Assembly: GCA_023701245.1 (NCBI GenBank)
Contig: JAMPXK010000011.1
Location: forward strand, 1-57,811
DNA from: Elusimicrobiales bacterium
GTDB lineage: Bacteria > Elusimicrobiota > Elusimicrobia > Elusimicrobiales > UBA9959
Length of the DNA: 57,811 bases
Direction of reading: 5' to 3'
Under the pieces are notes generated by a model. That model was not told the DNA's origin, made no database searches, and worked only from the letters and a program-made list of their open reading frames with translations. The position numbers and the translations under genes were made by a program. Shown in pieces: positions 34,463 through 42,449 of this stretch; the stretch's first letter is position 1, and each line of letters starts with the position of its first letter.

Positions 34463-35740
34463 ATGAAGCTGCTGCTGCTCCTCCTGCTCACCGCGCAGCC
34501 GCTTTTTGCGGGGACCGACATCTACATAGGCATCGCCCCGGGGGCCGAGGTAAAAAAGACGGCCCTGGCCCTGGCGCGCTTCCTCCCCTCCACCGCCGAC
34601 AGCGAGAAGGACCTGGTCCTGGCCGACGAGTTCCGGGAGATCGTCCGCGCCGACCTGCTCTACTCCCGGTACTTCGATATCAAAGAGGACGCCCTGGCCA
34701 AGGCCAACCTGGACACCGGCCGCGAGTCCCTGGCCTACTGGAAAGGCCTGGCCGCCCACCTGGTGACCGCCAAGGCCCACGACGCCGGCGGGGTATGGAC
34801 CTTCAATGCCCGCCTGCACGACCTGGCCACCGGCAAGGTGGTGCTGGAGAAGTTCTACCAGGGGGAGCGGCGCGCCATGCGCCGCGCGGCGCACATGTTC
34901 TCCGACGACGTGGTGCTGCGCCTCACGGGGCGCCTGGGCATAGCCCATTCCAAACTGGCCTTCACCAACAACGCCACCGGCCGCAAAGAGATCTACATCG
35001 TGGATTACGACGGGGCCAACCTGACCCGCCTCACCTCGGACAACAGCATCAACCTGCTGCCGCGCTGGTCGGCGGACGCGTCGCGCATCTATTACACCAC
35101 CTACCGCTGGGGCAACCCGGACATGTTCGAGATAGACCTTAAGGCCGGCAAGATCCGCCCTTTCACCACTTTCCAGGGGCTCAACATCCCCGGCGGCTTC
35201 TCCCCCGACGGCCTGACCATGGTGATGACGCTGTCGCGAGGCGACGACCCCAGCATCTACACCCTCAACGTGGTGACCAAGCAGCTCAAACGCCTGCTCA
35301 AAGGCTTCGGGGTCAGTTCCTCGCCCACCTGGTCTCCCGACGGCACGCAGGTGGCTTTCGTTTCGGACCGCTCCGGCAACCCGCAGATCTACGTGCTGGA
35401 CGTCGCCACCGGCAAGAACCGCCGCCTCACGCGCCTGAACTGGTGCGACTCCCCCTCCTGGTCGCCGTCGGGCGACCGGATAGTCTTCGCCGGGCGCGAG
35501 ACGACCAAGGAGAACCTGAATATTTTCACGACCGACCTCACCGGCAGCCAGATCCGGCGCCTTACCAACAAGGCCGGCGACAACGAAGACCCGTCCTGGT
35601 CCCCCGACGGGCGTTTCGTGGGGTTCACCTCCACCCGGCGCGGCCGCAGGGAGCTTTTCATCATGGACGCCGACGGCAGCGCGCCGCACCCGCTTACGGA
35701 CCTCAAGGGGCACTCTTTCACCCCCAGCTGGAGCCCGTAA
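34463..35740 (+). CDS. tolB: Tol-Pal system periplasmic protein TolB
   Basis: This 425-aa protein has a signal peptide (MKLLLLLLLTAQPLFA), an N-terminal alpha/beta domain (about 18-140; FREIVRADLLYSRYFDI) and a six-bladed PD40 beta-propeller (about 160-425). The propeller has repeats such as NNATGRKEIYIVDYDGANL, PTWSPDGTQVAFVSDRSG and PSWSPDGRFVGFTSTRRG. TolB binds Pal and TolA in the periplasm. It is the last gene of pal-cpoB-tolB, an order reversed from the usual tolB-pal-cpoB. No clear Shine-Dalgarno sequence precedes it, so translation is probably coupled to cpoB. Confidence 0.93.
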   Translation: MKLLLLLLLTAQPLFAGTDIYIGIAPGAEVKKTALALARFLPSTADSEKDLVLADEFREIVRADLLYSRYFDIKEDALAKANLDTGRESLAYWKGLAAHLVTAKAHDAGGVWTFNARLHDLATGKVVLEKFYQGERRAMRRAAHMFSDDVVLRLTGRLGIAHSKLAFTNNATGRKEIYIVDYDGANLTRLTSDNSINLLPRWSADASRIYYTTYRWGNPDMFEIDLKAGKIRPFTTFQGLNIPGGFSPDGLTMVMTLSRGDDPSIYTLNVVTKQLKRLLKGFGVSSSPTWSPDGTQVAFVSDRSGNPQIYVLDVATGKNRRLTRLNWCDSPSWSPSGDRIVFAGRETTKENLNIFTTDLTGSQIRRLTNKAGDNEDPSWSPDGRFVGFTSTRRGRRELFIMDADGSAPHPLTDLKGHSFTPSWSP

Positions 35741-35751
35741 AGCCCCGGCGC

Positions 35752-35801
35752 AAAAAGGAACAGGCCGCTTTCTCTTTCGAAAAAGCGGCCTGTTCCTTTT
35801 T
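35752..35801. terminator. Bidirectional terminator
   Basis: A perfect 20-bp stem (35752-35771 with 35782-35801) has A-runs on the left and T-runs on the right, so it works in both directions. It serves tolB and the convergent DUF772 gene. Confidence 0.93.
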
Positions 35802-35814
35802 TACCGGCCCGGTT

Positions 35815-36315
35815 TTACCTGCCGACGAGGGAGAAGAGCTTGTCCAGCAGCCCGGCCCAGAAGCCTTCCGGCCTGGCGGTCCCGCGCGCGGCGCGGAACC
35901 TGAGGTCGCGGTTGGCCTTCAGGGCCGCCGCCAGCTCGGAGTCCAGCAGGTCCAGGAATTCCTCGCCCAGCCGCTTGCGGCGCTCGGAAAGTATCCCGGG
36001 GTTGATGACGTCCTCCAGGGCGAAATATTCCTGGCCGCAGAAAGCCTGGATGTAGGGGCTCTCCATGAATTCGGCCACGGCGTCGTCGTCGGAAAGGTTC
36101 TTGAGCTGCTTGACCACCAGCAGGCCGCAGACCAGCCGGGAATCCTTGGCCGGGCGCCCGTAGCCGGCCGCGAAGAAGCGGCCGTACTCGGCGTCCAGCT
36201 TCTCCCAGGGCAGCGCCTCGGCCAGCTTGAGCCAGCGGTTGCCGTCGGCCAGCTTGCCGCCCAGGTGGAACATCTTGCCGAAGAGCGTGGGGTTGAATTT
36301 TTCTGAACGGTACAT
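35815..36315 (-). CDS. Stand-alone DUF772 (IS5/IS1182 transposase N-terminal domain) protein
   Basis: This 166-aa protein matches only the N-terminal domain of IS5-group transposases: NRWLKLAEALPWEKLDAEYG, GRPAKDSRLVCGLLVVKQLKNLSD, FMESPYIQAFCGQEYF and ILSERRKRLGEEF. The catalytic DDE domain is absent. The frame has its own stop after a new, non-transposase tail (GFWAGLLDKLFSLVGR). It begins 6 nt after the thymidine kinase stop and ends before a terminator, so it sits neatly as the third gene of an operon. No terminal inverted repeats were found around it. It may be a decayed element or a domesticated DNA-binding domain. Confidence 0.75.
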   Translation of the reverse strand: MYRSEKFNPTLFGKMFHLGGKLADGNRWLKLAEALPWEKLDAEYGRFFAAGYGRPAKDSRLVCGLLVVKQLKNLSDDDAVAEFMESPYIQAFCGQEYFALEDVINPGILSERRKRLGEEFLDLLDSELAAALKANRDLRFRAARGTARPEGFWAGLLDKLFSLVGR

Positions 36316-36321
36316 AGGGGG

Positions 36322-36885
36322 CTAGTTCTCCGGCTTGAAGCACTTGCGGCAGCGGGCCTCGTATTTATCGCCGGCCCCGACCACTATGCGGCGGCCGGAA
36401 TCGGTAAGGCGCTGGCTGAAATGGGCGGGGTTGCCGCAGACCATGCAGATAGCCAGGTTCTTGGTGACGAATTCCGACACGGCCATCAGCTTGGCCATGT
36501 TGTCGAAGGGCTCGCCGCGGTAATCCTGGTCCAGGCCGGCCACTATGACGCGGCGGCCCGAATCGGCCAGCTTCTGGGCCACGTCCACTATCTCCGGCCC
36601 GAAGAAATGGGCCTCGTCTATGCCTATCACCTGGGTGTCGGCGCTGACTTCCTTGAGGATCTCTTTGGCGGACTTGACGGGCCGGGCGGAAAGCGTGGAT
36701 TTATCGTGCGAGACGATGTGCTCCTTGGCGTAGCGCACGTCCAGGTGCGAGTTGAACACCTGCACCTTCTGCTTGGCGATATTGGCCAGCTTAAGGCGGC
36801 GGATAAGCTCCTGCGTTTTGCCGGAGAACATGCTGCCGCAGACCACCTCTATCCAGCCGGACGCGGCCGAGACGTTGAATATCAT
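36322..36885 (-). CDS. tdk: Thymidine kinase (type II)
   Basis: This 187-aa enzyme phosphorylates thymidine for salvage. The P-loop is GSMFSGKT, the catalytic block is VIGIDEAHFF, the lid is GLDQDYRGEPF, and four zinc-binding cysteines are in CMVCGN and CRKC. The ATG at 36885 overlaps the epimerase stop (ATGA), with GGGGGAAG just upstream; the ATG at 36897 lies inside the epimerase frame and is less likely. Length fits the family. It is the middle gene of epimerase-tdk-DUF772. Confidence 0.94.
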   Translation of the reverse strand: MIFNVSAASGWIEVVCGSMFSGKTQELIRRLKLANIAKQKVQVFNSHLDVRYAKEHIVSHDKSTLSARPVKSAKEILKEVSADTQVIGIDEAHFFGPEIVDVAQKLADSGRRVIVAGLDQDYRGEPFDNMAKLMAVSEFVTKNLAICMVCGNPAHFSQRLTDSGRRIVVGAGDKYEARCRKCFKPEN

Positions 36886-37835
36886 TTCTTCCCCCATTTA
36901 GCGGAAAAGTATTCCCAGGTCAGGCGCAGCCCTTCCGGGAACTTCACCAGAGTCTTATACCCGAGCGCCTTGCGGGCCAGGCTGACGTCGGAGTAGGTCT
37001 TGCGGATGTCGCCCTTGCGCTTGGGCGAGAAGATCTTCCTGGTCTTGCGGCCGGTGATCTTCTCCAGCTCGCGCGCGATGTCGAGCAGTGAGATATTGGT
37101 GCCGGTGGCGACGTTGATGGTAAGGCCGGAAACCGAGGCCGGGGCCAGGGCGGCGCGGATATTGCCGTCCACGACGTTGGCCACGTAGGTGAAGTCCCGC
37201 GACTGGCGGCCGTCCCAGTGGATCTCCAGCGGCTTGCCCTGCACCATGAGCTCCATGAAGCGCGGGATGACGGCGGAGTAGACGGACTCGGGGTTCTGGC
37301 GCGGCCCGAAAACGTTGAAGTAGCGCAGGGCCACGGTCTCCAGGCCGTAGGTGCGGGCGAAGACGCGGCAGTAGTTCTCGCCGGCGAGCTTGCTGACGGC
37401 GTAGGGCGAGACCGGCAGGGTGGGCAGGGTCTCGTTCTGGGGGAAGACGTCGCATTCGCCGTAGGCGGAGCTGGTGGCGGCGTAGACGAAGCGCTTTACG
37501 CCGGCGGCCCTGGCGGCCATGAGGGCGTTGAGGGTGCCGGTGGCGTTATTGTCGTGGGCGGCCAGGGGGTTATCCACGGATTTGGGCACGGAACGGAAAG
37601 CGGCCTGGTGCAGGACGTAGGTGACGCCCTTCATGGCCTTCTTGAGGTCCGCGGGCCGGCGCAGGTCGCCCTTCACGAACTCGAATTTGCCTTTGAAGGG
37701 GGCGAGGTTCTCCGGTTTCCCGGTCGACAGGTTGTCGAACACGCGCACGCGTTCGCCGCGGCGCAGCAGTTCTTCCACTATATTGGAACCTATGAACCCG
37801 GCCCCGCCGGTTACCAGCCAAAGAGGTTTTTTCAT
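36882..37835 (-). CDS. NAD-dependent epimerase/dehydratase (GalE/WbpP-like, extended SDR)
   Basis: This 317-aa extended short-chain dehydrogenase has the Rossmann motif TGGAGFIGS, the catalytic Ser/Thr in ATSSAYGE, the YxxxK in YAVSK, and a substrate region RYFNVFGPRQNPESVYSAVIPRF. The sequence around HQAAFRSVPKSVDNP and the FGPRQNP motif are closest to UDP-N-acetylglucosamine 4-epimerases of the WbpP/Gne type, used for surface polysaccharide. The exact sugar is not certain. It leads a three-gene operon and overlaps tdk by 4 nt. A palindromic repeat element lies upstream; no promoter is obvious. Confidence 0.9.
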   Translation of the reverse strand: MKKPLWLVTGGAGFIGSNIVEELLRRGERVRVFDNLSTGKPENLAPFKGKFEFVKGDLRRPADLKKAMKGVTYVLHQAAFRSVPKSVDNPLAAHDNNATGTLNALMAARAAGVKRFVYAATSSAYGECDVFPQNETLPTLPVSPYAVSKLAGENYCRVFARTYGLETVALRYFNVFGPRQNPESVYSAVIPRFMELMVQGKPLEIHWDGRQSRDFTYVANVVDGNIRAALAPASVSGLTINVATGTNISLLDIARELEKITGRKTRKIFSPKRKGDIRKTYSDVSLARKALGYKTLVKFPEGLRLTWEYFSAKWGKK

Positions 37836-37907
37836 GTTTTTATCCCTGACACTTAAAGTTTATCATTTTCAAATTCCCGTTTGAACCCGCCGCAGGCCCC
37901 CAAACGC

Positions 37908-38064
37908 GCGGGCGGCAAGGGTGTGCCTTTCGAAGGCCTTCGCGCAGGCCCGAGCTTGCGTAAGCGCGAGGGCCGGGTGGAGCGAAGCGACACCGCAGTG
38001 TGAGGAGGGGCGGCAACGGTGTTGCCGACCCCGTGCCTGAGGAAGGCACACCCTCGCCGCTCGC
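37908..38064. repeat. MITE-like palindromic element
   Basis: A 157-bp element is bounded by a 22-bp imperfect inverted repeat (37908-37929 with 38043-38064, 20 of 22 matching, the inner 11 bp perfect). Inside are nested hairpins: a CGAAGGCCTTCG palindrome, a GGCCC/GGGCC stem around GCTTGCGTAAGC, GGTG/CACC, and a long CGGCAAC/GTTGCCG stem within GGGG/CCCC. It fills most of the 277-nt gap between lptD and the epimerase gene. No transposase is nearby, and no coding frame here is credible. Confidence 0.6.
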
Positions 38065-38112
38065 TCCTGTTGGTAAGCGTTCCCGGCGGCCCCCTTGCGC
38101 TATCCCCACAGG

Positions 38113-40185
38113 CTAGTCGCGGACTTCGCCTTCTTTGCGCCAGGGACGCCAGTACTGGCGGGATTTCTCCTCCAGGTCGTCCTTCACCGCCGGCTCGTTC
38201 ATCTTCAGGCTCACGTAGAAGAAAAATTCCTTGACCCCGCCGGAGCGCTCGCGGAAGTCCCACTTGGTCCGGAAGTCGTGGAAGTCGCGGTAAAGGGTGA
38301 TCCCCTTTTCGAAGAACCGCAGGTCCCCGTACTTCATCCCGCCGAAAGACATGAACCGGTAGCGCAGCACCGTTTCCGCGCGCCAGCCCGAGTTCTTCCA
38401 CGGCCGGAACCCGAAGGTGTTGCTCACTATCCAGGCCCGCGGGTCGTTGCTGTAGTTGGCCACGCCGCCGCCCAGGTAATTGTCATGCCCGCCAAAACTG
38501 GCCTGCGCCACGAAGCTCTTGTTGCCGTCGGCGAAACTGTAGGAATCCTCTACGTAAAGGTCCACCCCCGGCCGCGGCGCGTGGAACACCTCCGCCGTCA
38601 CCGGCGCCAGCCGGCGCGAGAACCTGGCGCTGTAATAGTCGCGCAGGTCATAGGCGGTGGAAAGCTTGAAATAGGTCCTGAAACTCCGCATCACGAACAG
38701 CTGCGCCGACAGGGACTGCGTCTCCTGCCCTTCGTCGGCGGCCTTGCTGTCGGGCAGCAGCTTGTTCTCGCGCAGCCGGCGCCGGTAGGCGTAGCCCAGG
38801 TCGAAGGTGCCCCAGTTGCGGTCGTAGCGCAGGGTGGCCCCGCCGCCGTAGCGGCCCACCCAGGTGTCGGAGGGGCCGGAAAAAGTGGAGATGTAGACCG
38901 ACTGGTCGTAATAGACCGACGGGGAAAGCGTCACCCTTTTGGCCAGCGGCACCGAGTGCGACACGGTCCAGGCCGCGTTGCCGCGCTTCTGCGTGAAGTT
39001 CTGTCCCTCGTCCCGGGCGTTCTCGAAATTGGCCCTGAAACTGTTGAGCACGGGCAGCTTCAGCACCCGGAACGGCACCGTATTATAATCCAGCCGGGGA
39101 ATGGAACTGTTGGCCTTGCGGAAATCCTTGTAATCCTCGGTATGGGTCTGCCTGCCGTAGGCGCTCACGCGCGTAACGCTGAAGCCGGTATTGCGGGTCA
39201 GGGCCACGCTGGCCTGCTCGTCGGGGCTGACCGCGAAGGGGTTGTTGCGGAAGAAATCGTTGTTGACCCGGGGGTCCGACAGCAGGCGGAAGAAGCCCTG
39301 GCCGTAGTACTGGGCCGGGTCGGACTCGTTGAAGCGGTTGAGCCGGTGCCAGAACCCGCCGCTCATGCCCCAGCGGTCCTTCACCAGCCCGTATTCCTTG
39401 ATGCGGTAAAGCGAGACGTTGCTGATGTTCTTCTCCGGGCGCCGGAAATCAAGTTCGCCGCCGGTGCCGAAGCCGCGCCGCTCGAAATAGTCCAGGTAAA
39501 GCTTGGCGCGCGTCTCGCGGTTGACGCGGTAGATGTAACTGGACTTGATGAAGAAGCCGTTGCGCTCGTCGTAGCCGGGGCGGAAGATGCTAACGAACGG
39601 CGTCCCCCCGCCTATGGGCTTATACACCACCGGCAGGTACAGCACCGGGATCCTGCCCACGAAGAACACGTTATTATAGGCCAGGAAATAGCGCTCCGGC
39701 CGCAGGTAGATGCGCGAGGAGCGCAGGCGGTAATGCGGCGGCTCCTCGTCGCAGCTGGTAATACTGGCCCGCTTGTACTTGTAGCCGTCCTTGTCGAACT
39801 CCACCACCCGGCCGCGGAAGATGAAGTTCTTGTAGGCGAACCGCCCGTTATTGATGAGCCCGGCTTCGGAGCCGTAGTCTATGAAGCCGCTCTGGCCGTA
39901 GACCGTGCCGGTGTCGTCGTCCATCACGAAGTCCGACGGCGACACTATGGTGCTGCTGGCCATGTTGATGGTGAGGTTCTTGGCGCGGATAAGCTTGAGG
40001 TGCTTTCCCTCCGGGGAGAACTCCTCCAGTTTGACGTTGCCTTCCAGGTCTATCTCGCGGGTATACTCGTTGAACGCCGCCTCGTCCGAACTGAAGCGCA
40101 CGTGGTGCGACCCCGTGGACGGGGGCAGGTCGTAGGCCGCCGCGTTGGCGGCCAGCAGGAGGATAAGGGCGGTCAGTTTTTTCAT
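38113..40185 (-). CDS. lptD: LPS-assembly outer-membrane protein LptD (OstA)
   Basis: This 690-aa protein has a signal peptide (MKKLTALILLLAANAAA) and a periplasmic OstA/LptA-like beta-jellyroll (about 25-190; REIDLEGNVKLEEF, LIRAKNLTINMASS). A large LptD barrel follows (about 200-690), with PVLYLPVVYKPIGGG and FRPGYDERNGFFIKSSYIYRV as the family hallmark. It inserts lipopolysaccharide into the outer leaflet with LptE. The ATG at 40185 is chosen for the signal peptide; the open frame continues upstream only as an antisense-free shadow of the ROK gene. It is the last gene of prfA-prmC-murA-folC-ROK-lptD, 23 nt after the ROK stop. Confidence 0.92.
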   Translation of the reverse strand: MKKLTALILLLAANAAAYDLPPSTGSHHVRFSSDEAAFNEYTREIDLEGNVKLEEFSPEGKHLKLIRAKNLTINMASSTIVSPSDFVMDDDTGTVYGQSGFIDYGSEAGLINNGRFAYKNFIFRGRVVEFDKDGYKYKRASITSCDEEPPHYRLRSSRIYLRPERYFLAYNNVFFVGRIPVLYLPVVYKPIGGGTPFVSIFRPGYDERNGFFIKSSYIYRVNRETRAKLYLDYFERRGFGTGGELDFRRPEKNISNVSLYRIKEYGLVKDRWGMSGGFWHRLNRFNESDPAQYYGQGFFRLLSDPRVNNDFFRNNPFAVSPDEQASVALTRNTGFSVTRVSAYGRQTHTEDYKDFRKANSSIPRLDYNTVPFRVLKLPVLNSFRANFENARDEGQNFTQKRGNAAWTVSHSVPLAKRVTLSPSVYYDQSVYISTFSGPSDTWVGRYGGGATLRYDRNWGTFDLGYAYRRRLRENKLLPDSKAADEGQETQSLSAQLFVMRSFRTYFKLSTAYDLRDYYSARFSRRLAPVTAEVFHAPRPGVDLYVEDSYSFADGNKSFVAQASFGGHDNYLGGGVANYSNDPRAWIVSNTFGFRPWKNSGWRAETVLRYRFMSFGGMKYGDLRFFEKGITLYRDFHDFRTKWDFRERSGGVKEFFFYVSLKMNEPAVKDDLEEKSRQYWRPWRKEGEVRD

Positions 40186-40208
40186 GCGCGGGCCGGGGCC
40201 CGTAACTC

Positions 40209-41153
40209 TCACTTCAGGGCTTTTTCCAAACCGAACAGGGCCGCGCCGTGCGAGCCCAGGTCCGCGTCCTCGGACACTTTTATCTTCACCCGGTTGAACG
40301 GGGTCTTTATCTGCTGCGAACGCAGCACCTTCTCCATGGCCGGGAAGAACCAGCGCTTCGCGCGCGAAACTCCGCCGGTCAGCACTATGCAGCCGGGGTT
40401 CAGCAGCAGGATAAGACCGGCCAACCCCATGCCCAGGTACTGCCCGGTTTCCGCCCAGACCTTGCGGGCGGCGGCGTGGCCGGCGGCGGCGCCGTTGGTA
40501 AGGCAGATGGTATTGAACCTTTCGCGGCCGGGCGCGGCGTATTTTTTTACGAAAGCGGCCTCGTTCTTTATCAGTTCCCTGGCCCTGGCCATTATGGAGT
40601 AGCTGCCGCAGTAGGCTTCCAGGCAGCCCAGGGCCCCGCAATGGCAGGGCCGCCCGCCGGGCTGCACCTTCAGGTGGCCGGCCTCTCCGGCGGAGCCGTC
40701 GGCCCCGTGGTAAAGTTTGCCGTCTATGATCAGGCCGGACCCTATGCCGGTGCCCAGCGTGATGGCCAGCACGTTGTCGTGCTTGCGCTTCAGTTCTATC
40801 TCGTAGGCGCCCCAGGCGGCCATGTTGGCGTCGTTCTCCATGGTGCAGGGCAGGCCGGTAAGCTTTTCCAGCGGCCCCGCCAGCTTGACGTTGCGCCAGG
40901 CCAGGTTGGGAGAGAAGCGCAGGACGCCGCGCGCCGGGTCCACGTCGCCGGCGGCGCCTATGCCCACGGAGACCAGCTGGCGGCCGTAGTCCCGCTTGAA
41001 GGCGCTCACGTATCCAGACAGGCGCTTCACGAACGAGGCCGCGCCCCTGGCCGCCTCGGTGCGGAACCGCTCCTGCGCCAGCAGTTTCCCCGCGCGGTTG
41101 ACCACCACCAGTTTGGTATTGGTGCCGCCGATATCGATGCCTATGCCGAGCAT
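40209..41153 (-). CDS. ROK-family sugar kinase (probable glucokinase)
   Basis: This 314-aa kinase has the ATP-binding phosphate-1 motif IDIGGTNTK, sugar-binding ENDANMAAWG and TLGTGIGSGLI, and the ROK zinc site CHCGALGCLEAYCG. Glucokinase is the commonest function; N-acetylmannosamine or fructose kinase is possible. No DNA-binding domain is present, so it is not a ROK repressor. AAGGAG lies 6 nt before the ATG. It is located between folC and lptD. Confidence 0.88.
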   Translation of the reverse strand: MLGIGIDIGGTNTKLVVVNRAGKLLAQERFRTEAARGAASFVKRLSGYVSAFKRDYGRQLVSVGIGAAGDVDPARGVLRFSPNLAWRNVKLAGPLEKLTGLPCTMENDANMAAWGAYEIELKRKHDNVLAITLGTGIGSGLIIDGKLYHGADGSAGEAGHLKVQPGGRPCHCGALGCLEAYCGSYSIMARARELIKNEAAFVKKYAAPGRERFNTICLTNGAAAGHAAARKVWAETGQYLGMGLAGLILLLNPGCIVLTGGVSRAKRWFFPAMEKVLRSQQIKTPFNRVKIKVSEDADLGSHGAALFGLEKALK

Positions 41154-41162
41154 ATTTTCTCC

Positions 41163-42446
41163 TTAAGTCCGCTCTCCGGCGGCCAGCAGCTCCAGCGCCG
41201 CGCCCGCGAGGTAAAAAGAACCCAGCACCGCCGCCGTGCCGGAAGCCGACGCGGCCCTGAGCGCGGCGGAGATCTCCTGCTGCACCTCCACCTCGGCGTC
41301 GGGCCTTATGGCGGAAAGTTCGTCGGCCAGGGCGCAGGGATCGGCCGCGCGCTGGGAATCGGGGCGGGTAAAGACGAATTTGCGCGCCAGCGGGGCCAGC
41401 AGTTCCAGTATACCCCGGCGCTCCTTGTCCTGCAGCATGCCCAGCACGAAAACCGGGTCCTTGGCGGCGAAAGGCGAAGCCTTCCAGGTGGCGGCGAAGG
41501 CCCGCGCGGCCTCGTCGTTATGCGCCCCGTCCACCACGAACAGCGCCCCGCCGTACTCGCGCCCGCCGCGCACAGCCTGGAAGCGGCCCGGCCAGCGCGC
41601 CAGCGCGAACCCCGCCGCCGCGTGGGCCGCGGTCAGCGGCCAGCCCCGGCCGCGCAGGAATTCCAGTCCTTCCCACACCAGCGTGGCGTTAATGACCTGC
41701 GCGTCGCCCAGGATGCCGAAGGGCAGCTCCGCGCCGGTCTTCTTGTGGCGCAGCGTCATGCGGCTGTTCTCCCAGTCGCGCGCCTTTATTTCGAAGACGG
41801 GGGCCAGGAAATGGCACTGGGCGTGCCTGGCCTCCGCCTCCCGGGAGATCTCGGCCCTGGCTTCCGGGGGCAGCAGCGGGGCCAGGCAGGCGCCGTCCTG
41901 CTTTATGATGCCGGCTTTCTGCGCGGCTATCTCCGCCAGCGTATTGCCCAGGTATTTCTTGTGGTCGAAGTCCACGGAAGTGATGACGCTCAGTTCCGGG
42001 GCCGGCAGCACGTTGGTGGTGTCCCAGCGCCCGCCTATGCCCACCTCTATCACCGCCAGGGCGGTCTTTTCCCGCTCGAAGCAGAGAAAAGCCATGCAGG
42101 TGAGCAGTTCGAAAAAACTAAGGTCGGGGCCGGCCCGGAAAACCTCTTCGAAGAGGGCGGCAAAGCGCTCCTCGGAGATGTTCCTGCCGTCGATCTGTAT
42201 GCGCTCGGTGAGGCTGACCAGATGCGGCGAGGTGAACAGCCCGGTCTTAAGCCCGGCCGCCCGCGCGGCCGCCTCGAACAGCGCGCAGACCGAACCTTTG
42301 CCGTTGGTGCCCGTAACGTGCACCGTCTTGATCTTCAGGTGCGGGTCGCCCAGGCGCTCGAGGCAGGCGTAAACCCTGTCCAGGCCGTCCTTCTTGATGA
42401 AGTCCTGCCTGGAGATCAGGGCGCTCTTCGCTTGCTCGAAAGTCAT
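41163..42446 (-). CDS. folC: Folylpolyglutamate synthase / dihydrofolate synthase
   Basis: This 427-aa Mur-ligase-fold enzyme adds glutamate to dihydropteroate or folates. The P-loop is HVTGTNGKGS, followed by GLFTSPHLVSLTERI, AVIEVGIGGRWDTTNV, ITSVDFDHKKYLGNT and the C-terminal VVDGAHNDEAA. It begins 3 nt after the murA stop. Whether it is bifunctional cannot be decided from sequence alone. It is one of six genes in the prfA-lptD run. Confidence 0.93.
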   Translation of the reverse strand: MTFEQAKSALISRQDFIKKDGLDRVYACLERLGDPHLKIKTVHVTGTNGKGSVCALFEAAARAAGLKTGLFTSPHLVSLTERIQIDGRNISEERFAALFEEVFRAGPDLSFFELLTCMAFLCFEREKTALAVIEVGIGGRWDTTNVLPAPELSVITSVDFDHKKYLGNTLAEIAAQKAGIIKQDGACLAPLLPPEARAEISREAEARHAQCHFLAPVFEIKARDWENSRMTLRHKKTGAELPFGILGDAQVINATLVWEGLEFLRGRGWPLTAAHAAAGFALARWPGRFQAVRGGREYGGALFVVDGAHNDEAARAFAATWKASPFAAKDPVFVLGMLQDKERRGILELLAPLARKFVFTRPDSQRAADPCALADELSAIRPDAEVEVQQEISAALRAASASGTAAVLGSFYLAGAALELLAAGERT

Positions 42447-42449
42447 CTT

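Noticed and set aside
37840-38109. An 89-codon frame across the palindromic element
   Set aside because: It runs through nested hairpins, has no ribosome-binding site and looks like translated repeat DNA.
40186-40641. N-terminal extension of the lptD frame
   Set aside because: It overlaps the ROK kinase gene in another frame, is Arg/Pro/Gly-rich noise, and the signal peptide starts at 40185.
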